This document shows positions 26,133 to 36,800 of a stretch of 64,000 nucleotides of DNA, piece by piece. A program made the position numbers and the translations under genes. Origin of the DNA: Strongylocentrotus purpuratus. Lineage: Eukaryota; Echinodermata; Echinoidea; Camarodonta; Strongylocentrotidae. The number at the start of each line of letters is the position of its first letter. Position 1 is the first letter of the stretch. The stretch covers positions 11,451,328 to 11,515,327 of the forward strand of contig NW_022145609.1 of NCBI RefSeq assembly GCF_000002235.5, given 5' to 3'. The notes beneath the pieces were generated by a model. That model had not been told where the DNA came from, did not search any database, and saw only the letters and a program-made list of their open reading frames with translations.

Positions 26133-27384
26133 GTATAGTCGAATGAACATTATTTGGAGTGGTGGAAGCTTAGGTGAAGAAACAGAGTGGCAAAGAAAGA
26201 GCAGGAACCCGTTAGAGAGGTAGGGAATATCATATGTTAACATATATTATTCATTTTAGCACATTAATGTTTTAACGTTTTATTCGGGTTTAAATCTATA
26301 TGATGGGAGTCGAAATGTTTATCAAAAGCTCTCATGTGAGGTAAAATGAATAACTTCACAAGGACGCGTTTCTTATCAACATGCCGCCATCCATTGCTTC
26401 GCAGGCCATTTTAATGTAATTGTCTCTGAACGCTTCTCCATCGACTTGGCGAGGACAGGTATTTTTGCATCACAATATCACAGGCGACAACTATGGGAGA
26501 AGCGCTAGACAAAAATCATATTGACACACGGATTTGAATAATGTTGATCTAATGACACGCCGTTTGAAGAAGTTATTGTCAATACCCCCCTTCCACTTCT
26601 CAATCCCCCTCCTTTCTGGGGCTTCGTTTGATGTTAAAACCGCATCTCTTCTTTCATCACTCGCATCACTGTTTAACAAGGAGGATTGGAGTGCGCGCTC
26701 TTTTGTCCGTTGCCCGTTCGGGCTACCCAAAGGAAAACATTTGTAATTGATGGATAATCATGGACCTCGGTGCGAGTGGAGGGGTGACAAATAAGTCTTT
26801 TATTTATGGGACCAATAAACCGTATTATGATAGAAGCACATGTGAAGAATATAGCTTTTAGTTATTCATTAAAGAACTTGAGAACTCCTCCGTAATATAC
26901 TTATTTCATTACATTTGAAAAGAAAGTTCAAGTAATAAATAATATTATGTATGCTCTTATATCATGACGTATTCAATGAATGTGAACTAAAGGAAAAATG
27001 CTTATTACACCGCTGTTCAAAATCAAGTTCAGTGTTGATCTGTGTAAAAAAAAAATCCCATAAAGATAATTTGCTTTCTCTCTCTCTTGCAACACGGAAC
27101 AGTTTTATCAACGTTGAGTGTTCAACATGCTGCTTCTCTCTTTTTTAATATTGCTGAATACAACCAAATGGATGAAATGGTGTCCATCTTAGGCCATTTT
27201 ATTTAATTAATATACTTCAATATCTTATAGTGTACGATGATCGAACTAAGAAGCCATTTGGGCGATGGCCTTTCATATGGAGTTTAATTCCACATCTCCA
27301 TTGACCGTCGAGTATATAAAAAGCTCAGTTTTTTTTTGCTCTACGGGAGAACATCACTAACTTGTTCTAAAAGAAATATTGGCC

Positions 27385-27502
27385 ACGTCTTATAAAGAGT
27401 TGCGATTGATCCTAATCAATCGCAATTCCTATAATCAATCGCAAGTTTGCAGTCTCCTATCTCTTATATACATAGTTGCGATCGCAACTCTTTATAAGAC
27501 GG
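27385..27502. repeat. ~118-bp foldback
   Basis: CGTCTTATAAAGAGTTGCGA at left and TCGCAACTCTTTATAAGACG at right; internal AATCAATCGCAA repeats. Confidence 0.8.
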
Positions 27503-28584
27503 GGACCAGACCAATATAATTTTAGTCAAACAGTCTGAAGAGGCGTTCCGCTTTCAAGGGTGAGGAGACCTTAAAGGGGCGACTTAAAGGAGGAGTTGTG
27601 TATAAAAGCGTTAAGTGGGCTTCCACGCTCCACTTCATACGATTTAATCGGATAAAAAGTCGAGAGAAGAACTTCAGATGACCCACAAAATAGAGATCGA
27701 AATATGAATGGTGCTTTAACGAACTGTGAATAGCATGTCAACATTTAGCAAGTGTCGAGGGGTTGAAGCCCCATTATTAAGACAACAGCGACGCTTTTCA
27801 AGAGGTCGCTCCGATTTTCGGAAGCTGGTTTGATTCGAGTTTTAACAATATAACAAAGGCATCATTAAGCACATCGGTCTGTATTCTACTAATTTGTTTA
27901 AGGGGTCCCTGTGCCTAAAAAATCACGTTTAACAAAAGTAAACTTGGAGCTCTAACTAGCTTCCTTTGTTAAAACCGATTTCGGACAGAAGCATAAACCC
28001 AGCATCAAAATGGGCTTTTGGCTTTGGTCCCTACAAGCACATAGAATGTTTTTTTAATCTTAAGGGAAGTGTCAATGTTTTAAGGGCAGATAATGTCTTA
28101 TTTGAGTATTTCCTTGTTGTGAATGTGACAATTATTCGTCAAGACCTGTTGTTGATCCTTAAATATATACAACTGTAGTGTGCATTCCATCTATCAAGGC
28201 ATCTTCTCGATCTTCTCCCACTTCCAAGGTTGATTGCAACATTTCTCCACACATCTCCAGCCTCTGATATTCTATCACACTCTTGCAATGTCATTCCACT
28301 CCACAATTAAAGTTATACGTTTTGAATTTGGGATCAATTTTTGGTTACAACCAACTTTACCTTTATCTATAGGCATTGTCCGAGTAGATTCAGTGTCCTA
28401 GGCTCATCACTTTTTTAGTTTAAATATCTATCTTTCACAATGTGATGACGAATAATTGTGATGTATCTAACTTTCTATTACGAGCCAGTTTTAATTATTA
28501 TCTAGGTTGGCAAATAGAAATAAATACATTACCTACCTCTTTGTTCAAAAGGCCTTAACTTAAAGGCTTGGTGAAATATACAGA

Positions 28585-28588
<4 letters not shown>

Positions 28589-28639
<51 letters not shown>
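28589..28639. repeat. (GA)n microsatellite
   Basis: Uninterrupted AGAGAG for ~50 bp. Confidence 0.95.
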
Positions 28640-28640
<1 letters not shown>

Positions 28641-29034
28641 GGGGAAAAAGAACACTGTACATCATAGTTTAAATTCATAAATTTCTCTTTATTCATTGGC
28701 CAATGGCAGAAAAGTGTTTCTTTTCAGTAACAATACATTTACAGATATATAAGAAAGTATTCTGAAAAAGTGCAGAAAAACTCTAAAGAAAAGATTGACA
28801 TATTTAATAATGATCATGAAACAAGAATGTTAATCATGATCCGTTGAGATGATTGAATACATTTTCTTTTACTAACAGAGAAGAAAACAAATCAATGTAG
28901 AATTATGTTTCTTCGTTTTGTGTTTTGCAGTACTCGGAAGGAATGGAAGTAATGACAGGTGTTATTTCAAAAAGAATTCTTGTTTTAATAGAATTTGTGT
29001 TTTAATAGAGTTTGTGATTAAACTTTGTTTTTTA

Positions 29035-29147
29035 AACAAATACATGTAATTGCAATATGGTAATAGTATATTTGTAAAGCACTTAGAGACATTTGTATTA
29101 AGCGCTATATAAAAATTAAATATTATTATTATTATTAGTATGAATAT
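29035..29147 (+). repeat. AAGCGCTATATAAA...(ATT)n tail
   Basis: TAAAGCACTTAGAGACATTT then TTAAGCGCTATATAAA and seven ATT units. Similar 3' tails in reverse lie at 44258..44330, 47440..47515 and 49805..49870, so this is a dispersed family, probably LINE or LINE-mobilised tails. Confidence 0.6.
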
Positions 29148-29247
29148 GAAACATAATATTGTATTTGCTATTTTCTGTAATGTGTAAAATATTAGTACAG
29201 TATACCATCTTATATTGAAGATTGAGGAAAAAAACTACAAAGGGACC

Positions 29248-29357
29248 CCCCCTCCCCCCCCCCCCCCCCCCCCCCCCCCCTCCCCCCCCTCCCCCCCTCC
29301 CCCCCCCCCTCCCCCCCCTCCCCCCCCCCCCCCCCTCCCCCCCCCCCCCCCCCCCCC

Positions 29358-29394
<37 letters not shown>

Positions 29395-29662
29395 TAATAC
29401 AAAAAAGCAGTACAGAAGGAGAAAAGAAAGGGAAAGAGAAGAAGAAGAAGGAGAAGGAGGAGGAGGAGGAGGAGGAGGAGGAGGAGGAGGAGGAGGAGGA
29501 GAAGGAGAAGAAGAAGAAGAAGAAGAAGAAGAAGAAGAAGAAGAAGAAGAAGAAGGAGAAGGAGGAGGAGGAGGAGGAGGAGAAGGAGAAGAAGAAGAAG
29601 AAGAAGAAGAAGAAGAAGAAGAAGAAGAAGAAGAAGAAGAAGAAGAAGAAGATAACAGGAAG
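29248..29662. repeat. Extreme purine/pyrimidine tract: C-run then GGA/GAA repeats
   Basis: 29248..29393 is C with a few single T interruptions; 29405..29662 is GAA/GGA triplets. On the minus strand, the sense strand of the receptor gene, the first part is almost pure G. Long apparent ORFs of proline, glycine, serine or glutamate across it are repeat artefacts. Confidence 0.95.
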
Positions 29663-30029
29663 AGGAAGAGAAAAGAAGGATTTAAGTCTGGTGAAAACCA
29701 TGAAGACAAAAAAAAGAAATAAAGAATAGGAGAAATGTGTTTATTTGTCTGGCTGATTCATACAAAAGCTTGTAGAAAACTGAACAAAATTTTATCACAA
29801 AATGTCAAGTTTCTGGTAAAAAGTAATTGAAAACCATTTTACCACTATCTTCACCCTACACTTCATATGTCTTAAACATATACACGTATATCATATTCTT
29901 TAAATCTGTTCTTTCAAAAAAAAAATTGCTAGGAATAAGAAAATAGTATAACACCGAACATGTACTAAACTTTGGAAATGAGCTGTTGATATTTCAAAAG
30001 TGATCGCCTAACCATTAAATTGCCCCTTA

Positions 30030-30300
30030 CTAACAAACACCAACATTAAACAACCTGCATAGAGTAATGGCAGCGATAAACATTGAATAAAACACTTTAC
30101 AAGTGGAGACATAGTACAGGTAAATATTAGTTAGGGCTTCTTCTAACACTAATAATAATCCTTACTCTTCTAACACTAACACTTACACTTACAAACACCA
30201 AACATGCATAGAGTAATGAGAGGGTGAACACCGGACAACACTTACAAACACCAAACATGCATAGAGTAATGAGGGGGTAAACACTGGACAAACGCTTTAC
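30030..30300. repeat. ~53-bp tandem repeat, 2 good units and one diverged
   Basis: ACACCAAACATGCATAGAGT occurs in units starting at 30186 and 30239; a diverged unit lies near 30040. Possibly in the receptor 3' UTR. Confidence 0.7.
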
Positions 30301-30479
30301 AGGTGGATATTTTATTACAAGGACATGTCAGCATCTTCTCAATCAAAATCGTGTGCTTTCTCCATTTTCAAATCCATCATTCCTGTGAATATTAAAGGAA
30401 GAAATAAAGTATTGAAGATTAGTCATCAAAGAATAATAATTTCAGATATTAAACAGCATTCTATATATTTTAATAACAT

Positions 30480-30785
30480 ATTTTTCTTATTTTTCTTTTT
30501 CTTATCCTCTTTCTTCATTTTCTCCTCTTCCCTATTGATATTTTTCTTCTTCTTATTCTCCTCTTTTGCTTCCTCTTCCTCTTCTTCTTCTTCTAATCTT
30601 TCTTCTTCTTCATCTTCATCTTCTTCTTTTCTTCTCTCTTTTTCTTATTTCTGTCTGCATTCTTCTTTTGTCACCCCTTGTCTCCCCCCCCCCCCTCTTT
30701 CTCTTCTCTCTCCTCGCTATTCTTGTTCTTTCTCTGCTTCTCCTATTTCATCACTTTCCCCCCCCCCCCCCCCCCCCCCCCCCCC
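30480..30785. repeat. TTC-rich pyrimidine tract ending in a C-run
   Basis: TTCTTC/CTCTTC-rich DNA with C-runs at 30684..30695 and 30760..30785. It directly follows the receptor stop codon on the minus strand, so it is probably 3' UTR or flank. Confidence 0.8.
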
Positions 30786-30848
30786 GGCAATTACCAGCAT
30801 ATCAAATATTGAAAACAGATATCATATAAACACTATTTAAAACATGGC

Positions 30849-33817
30849 TTACTCTTGGCCACTAGAATCAGCAGCAGATCTGTCTGATCGGCTTAAAGGC
30901 ACTGCATAATCTGGCTCTTCGTAACCTGCCATTCAAAAGAGCAAAACAATGAGATGTGTGTGACATACATGTATGATGACAGTTGTATCTCTATTTTGCT
31001 TTAATTGGGTATTACTAGAATGGTACTCAAGTACATAGAAATAACCTTGTTATATCAGGGTAAACAAACAATTATAATATAAAGAGCTCGGACCAGAAAA
31101 ATCACATTGTCATACCTGCCAACCTGAGACAAGAGAAATTAGGAGTAAATTTTTCTGGATGGACTACGAGGTCGCGAACCACCGAAGGATTGGGGTAGTA
31201 GCCCGTAGATTGGGGGGGGGGGGGGGGGGGGGGTACACAGGACTTTAGGGTCTATTTTTTTTCCTCTCCATTTTAATGGTGCAAATGGGCCTTTTCCTTC
31301 AACCTTTTCGCCCCACACATAAACAATTTTTGAAATATCAAAATGTGAACACTCACAAAACTACATGTTTCATTACCCACCTCAGTTAGGAGCCCTATTT
31401 TGCAAAGGTAGAAAGATTCAGAATTACTGGCTACTGGAACCAACCAATCCAGCTGATGTACAAGGTTGAAATTGGACGAGCCTTGTCCTTAAAGGGAAAG
31501 TCCACCCCCAAAATAAGTTTGTTTCGATAGAGGCAGAATAATAAGAAAATCAGGTGAGTGAAAGTTTGAGCAAATTCTGAATGAAAATAAGAAAGTTATG
31601 AATTATTGAAGTTGTGATCAATCAAATACAAATTGGCAACTCTGTGACTTATTATACGAGCTCTCCTTCATTTGCTTTGTGCATAATATTCCATAAAATC
31701 ATGTTTTCTTTGTTATTGATGACGGAATATATATTTGTTCCTTGCAGGGGGAGTATAGAAACATATTTGCAATTATTATATTTAGGGTGCATGTATGGTT
31801 GAAATTTTTCTTGAGGGAAAATGAAAATTTTAGATTTTTTTAGTACTGAGCAAATGAAAGTTGAGCTCGCATGATACGTCATAGAGTTGCCAATTTGTGT
31901 TTGATTGATCACAACTTCAAAATTCCTAACTTCCTTATTTTTAATCAGAATTTGCTCAAACTTTCACTGACTTGTTTCTCTCATTTTTCTACTCCTATTA
32001 AAACTAACTTAATTTCAGGGTGGACTTCCCCTTTAATTTCGCTGAAAGCTTTATGTTTCTTCGAGTTCATGTCGTCGCCGCTTTCACGAACCGGCACAAG
32101 CCACCGAAATCCCTTCAAAATGTAGTTTTTATTTTTTTTGCATTTTTAGCATAAGTTATCAACAATCTTTCATCTCACCAAATTTCAGCATCCAAAACGC
32201 TTTAGTTTTTGAGATATCCATGGTTACACAAATGACTAAAACGACACACGAGCCAAAAAGCACGATTCATATTTTCACGAACCGGCACGCGCCGTTATAA
32301 GTCAATGGGCTGTGCCTGTTCGTGAAAATATCTTTGCGCTTACAAGACCTAGACGACGCGACACAGGCGGTTGTGCCGGTTCGTGAAAATAAAATACGCG
32401 CTAAGATAGCGCGAGCGCTTTTGTCTTGCGCGTAAAGTTACATAGGAAAAACGACACAGTGGCTTGTGCCGGTTCGTGAAAATATTTTTGCTACGTAAAC
32501 AGCAAAATAATATTTTCACGAACCGGCACGAGAGTCCAAAGCTTCGTAATATTAATAGTAATTGTCATTATGCTTAACAAATGGAATGTATAGAAAATAC
32601 AGAATATTTTTCTTTCATTGATATGTATTTTGTGATATAAAATTTGACATAAGGCATGTTTCTGGCGAATTCAAAACGGGCTAAACGTAAAACACGTTTT
32701 TCTCAGAATGTACTTATTTCGTTGCGCGTTGGGCTGTGCCGGTTCGTGAAAACGGCGACGATGTGTTTCTGAATGTCATTCATTCCCCCATGGTTGGTAC
32801 TGAAGTCGGCCGAACACACAATGCAAAATGCGTGTTGAAGTCCGAGTGCTGATTCTGCAACTGGAAATTGTTTCCCGTATTCTTTCTTATACTTCTGATT
32901 ATGAACAGCACGAGTCTTACCCATTTTGTCCTTCAAAAATGGAGAAATCAATGAAGAAGAAGAATATAGTAGTAGTAATCCAAAATAAATCCGAGGAAGT
33001 CCGGTAAATAACAAGCTTCCACGATCGCAGTCATCGCACAAGCATTGAAGAAAACACGCCAATGTATACAGTGTTTATGCACGGTGTATCAACTACTGCA
33101 CATGTAATATAAATACACGTGGGCTATACGCATGCATTTACTATGCAATTCGGGCTGCGCTGTGTATATCCTCTATGAGCGCGAGCGCGGATGTTGGCGT
33201 GATCTGGTTATCAGTGCTGTGTTAATGCTTTAGTCTTATGCAACAGTCGTTTGTTTTAAAAATATTTTAAAATTTTAAAAAATCGGAGTTTTGAGGCATG
33301 CACTCGGAATTCGGAGTTGGTATGAAAAATGCGGAGGACTCCGCCTAAATCGGGGTGGTTGGCAGGTATGCATTGTTAATAGATGCCTCCTTATATCAGA
33401 GCTCAGTATATTAAAGTTCCCCTGTACAGTGTACATGCAACATCATGCGATAAAGATAAGAATTGATAGATATATGTCTTCAAGTCCTTTTACAAAGAAG
33501 AGGAAAAGGAGATGAGTGAAAATCTTACAAAAACAAGTTTATTACTTTTGAAGGACCCTTCCCCTTTCTAGAGGGGTATAATGGCAATTTCGGTTTCCTA
33601 TCTACACTCTTATTGGCCAATTTCCACAATTCTTTTAATAACCACCAATATAGGGATGGACTGGGCCTGACTTGCTTTTATGTAATCAATGTTGAATTCA
33701 ACTTAAACACAAACTAATTGAGAAAATGATGCCACTTTGATGCTTACTCTTTGTGTGGAGCTCCTGTGATCCCATTAACCCATCAGCTGTCTGCAGTTTC
33801 CCTTTTTTCTTCGATGT
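30849..33817 (-). CDS. Cytoplasmic tail, two terminal exons
   Basis: Exon 33817..33748 (70 nt) gives TSKKKGKLQ, a basic stop-transfer flank right after the helix. Exon 30925..30849 (77 nt) gives SYEEPDYAVPL and ends SSGQE-stop. The frames chain (phase 0 in, phase 1 between). Two tyrosines in YEEP and YAVP contexts look like possible SH2-adaptor sites (YxxP type); they do not fit the ITAM or ITIM pattern. The 2.8-kb intron between these exons contains a 2.26-kb DNA transposon with nested elements. Confidence 0.82.
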
Positions 33818-36800
33818 CTGGAGAAAGAAAAAAATTCATAAAATGAAAAGTGCAAACATTGATTAGTGTGAAGCGACTTCGCTGATAGAGGGCGGCAAAA
33901 TCATGGCGGATCTCATAGGACCAAAAGTCCCTTATCAGAGCTTATCAAAACATGCCTGAAGCGTGCGTTCAGATTTAAAACAAAGAGGAAAGTAAGACAT
34001 GAAAACAGGTGGTAGCTATCATTAGTTTTACTGCTCTCACCCCGTAGAATGTCCATTTGTAGTATGTCCATGGTAGTAGCAGCCATAACAGTTGATATAG
34101 TATTACTTGAAGCAGTAGTTGTAGAAGTGAAAGAAGCATTAATAGCAGTATACAAAGGCTAAGTATAATTGTCTGTTTGGAGACAGAAACGTGTTAACTC
34201 ATGTACTACCAGGGGCGGATCTGGGGGGGGGGGGGGGGGGGGGGTCTTCAGAGGTTTTTTTGGCTCCAGGGAAGAAAAAAATCATGGTTTAGACTGTGAC
34301 ATTCTCCATACCTGACCTCTAGTCCAACTACTGCTGCCAAAACCACAGCAAAGCTTGCCACCACGATCAACGAGATGGCCCAAGGTTCAAGACCCTGGGA
34401 AGGGGGTTCAGTTCCCCCGGGTCCGTTGGTCGGAGTCAGCGCATTGGGGGTCACGCTGTAAGCAAACCCCTCCCCCATGATCTCCTCGAGAGTCGCCTGC
34501 GAGGTCTCTTCCATGAGAGAGGTTTGCACAATCTCCGGTTCGATCCCCAGGACGATGTCCTCGTCGACCATGCTGGGGTTGCCCACCCACATGGTGATGT
34601 GGAGGTCGTCCTCTACGGCGACGGTGTCAAGGAACTCGACATCCTCCGCGCTGTGATCAGAGAAACAAAAGGCTTTTAGAACTGACAGACTGAAACCTAT
34701 TTGGAACTGACACAACTCTGAATAGTAAACAGTTTCAAAATAAAAAAATCCTGTAATTTGGTTAGGTCATATTTGCTCATTTATAAATAACGACCCACAT
34801 GTTTACATTTTATAAGTTAGCTAAAGCGAAGTTTGTGGCACATAAAGTGGCAAAAAAAATTTGCAAACTGGTTGGAAATCATACTTTACTGCAAAGAGGA
34901 AGAACCATATTAAGACATAAAACTGGTTATTACCCCTCCTACCTTGACTAAGCTCAATATTACCACAAAAACTGTAATTAGATTGGAAATGTCACACTAC
35001 TGTATACATATAAATTCAATGCTATCATTAACAATTGTGCCTTGCGTTCCGGACGCGTCTTTTTGTGCTACTACAGTATGCTAAGCTTCTTTAAAGACAA
35101 TTAATAAATAGGTCCTAGTTAGTACCGAAGTATAGATGAAATACCCAGGGATACCAGTTAGAATTGATCAGAGGGCCTGAAAATCACCCAGAATGAGCTA
35201 TTTTAAGCCTAAACTATGGCTTCAAACTAAATTGCCAGGGCCTGATTCAGGCTTTTGCCTGACATGTGGCAGCCCTGAATACCACGCTGTGTAAGTTCAA
35301 AATTCCGCTTTGCATAATCACCTTCAGACATTTCTACATTGACCATATAACTATGAGTAATATGCATTATTATTAATTCCATCACATCCCAGATTTCTCA
35401 AAGTCACATACAATGACTGGGGAGTGTTTCACAAAGACTAAGATCGACTTTCAGTTGGAATTAAGTATGGCAGGCCATTCATGCCACTGTTTGCTCTCCC
35501 CTTTCACTGGCTTTGGTTTCTCAAGGGACGTACAAATCATGGTCACAAATCTACAGAATTTACCTATTTTGATAGTTCATTATGAAGGGAAAATATTATC
35601 TAAAGATCATAATTGAGAGACCCATGGTGAGAACAACCAGTGGCAAGAATGGCCTGCCATAGTTAAGTCTAACTTAAAGTCGATCTTAGCCTTTGTGAAA
35701 CACTCCCCTGGGGCCCATTTCACAAAACTTGTCATCAGTGACAAATGACAAAAATCAGTGACAAATCTGCAGATAACCAATCAGAAGCAAGGATTTCAGT
35801 AGCTTATAACAAAAACTGCCATTTGCCACTGATGACAAGTTTTGTGAAACATGAAGAAGATGTTATACCACAGGTACCTGAATGTGAGCTGTAGGATGCC
35901 TGCATCTCTTCTCCTTCTTACTGATGCCATCTCCTCACATGTATCTGATCTATCCATGCAGTAATCAGTCATCGACGTAGCTATACCGGTGGCCAAGTCT
36001 TGCTGCCGTGTAGGGGTGAACTGCAAGAGAGAATGTTTGTTTGAATATGATAAATGGATTATGATCAATAACTATAAAGTTATGCTGTACATACAAAATT
36101 AAAGTTAACTCCAAAAAAAAGATAGGTGTTAAGTTTACCACTTGCTCCCTCCCCATAAGACCCTAACATGCACTCCAACAAAGTCCTGCGTGAAGACACA
36201 AATACTGAAAGGGATTGGGTAACTTTGCCTCGGATTCAAAAAAAAAATCCTGGATTTAGCTCATTCTGCAATCATAATTATAAACCTTTAGGTCAGTCAG
36301 GAACCTCATGACTTTTACAAGCCGATCGCCTGTCTGATTATCAAGATATTTATGATTGGAAATCAAAACCAAATTTTGGATTTTCCTAACGTTTTCATAC
36401 CACTACACTGAGGCACTTCTTGATCATTTTGAAGCGCAATTTTTTTTAGGGCTTCAATATTACACCATATCACAGACACTGATAACACATAGGGCCGTGC
36501 ATCTCAGATTTAACATTGTTAAACAATGCCTTTAAAACTTTAACAAGCATATAATAGAAAAATATACCACCCATTTTTATTAAATGACATTCAATCTATA
36601 TCCCAACACCTTTGTTTTACCTAAATTTTGTTATTCTGCACCAAAATATTAATCTTATAACTTGATAGTTCTTGGGAACATCAACCTGTCAAGCCTCAGT
36701 TGGCTTTGAATGATGGCCCTTTTATTTTTCTTAATTTTAATATATGAATTCATTCCATGTACCTTGTATTTTAACTTGAAATGTTTTTGAATGTTTTGCA

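Larger units (their letters stand above)
24101..28588. other. No gene recognised
   Basis: Microsatellites at 25500 and 26005 and a foldback at 27385. Overlapping frames at 26491..26746 on both strands show no family signature. Confidence 0.55.
31111..33370. mobile_element. 2.26-kb DNA transposon (hAT-like) with nested insertions
   Basis: Terminal inverted repeats CATACCTGCCAACC / GGTTGGCAGGTATG, flanked by the 6-bp direct repeat CATTGT (31105..31110 and 33371..33376). Holds a zinc-finger ORF fragment on the minus strand, a TTAA foldback, and an array of TTCACGAACCGGCAC copies. The rest of a transposase is absent. A hAT-type origin is inferred from the zinc-finger pattern; the 6-bp duplication is shorter than the usual 8 bp of hAT. 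Confidence 0.78.

Noticed and set aside
26491-26746. Overlapping frames on both strands, ~70-79 codons
   Set aside because: No similarity to any family I know, no splice chain, typical chance length.
29116-29722. Long proline-, glycine-, serine- and glutamate-rich reading frames
   Set aside because: They are translations of C-runs and GAA/GGA repeats on both strands; no start context, domain or exon signal.
30311-30316. AATAAA on the minus strand as the receptor poly(A) signal
   Set aside because: Plausible, but a single hexamer in AT-rich DNA is weak evidence; noted in the gene entry and not listed as a feature.
34040-34130. Possible extra exon (TTTASSNTISTVM..MDILQMDIL) with a GTGAGA donor
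   Set aside because: No convincing acceptor; the flanking exons already join in phase without it. An alternative exon cannot be excluded.
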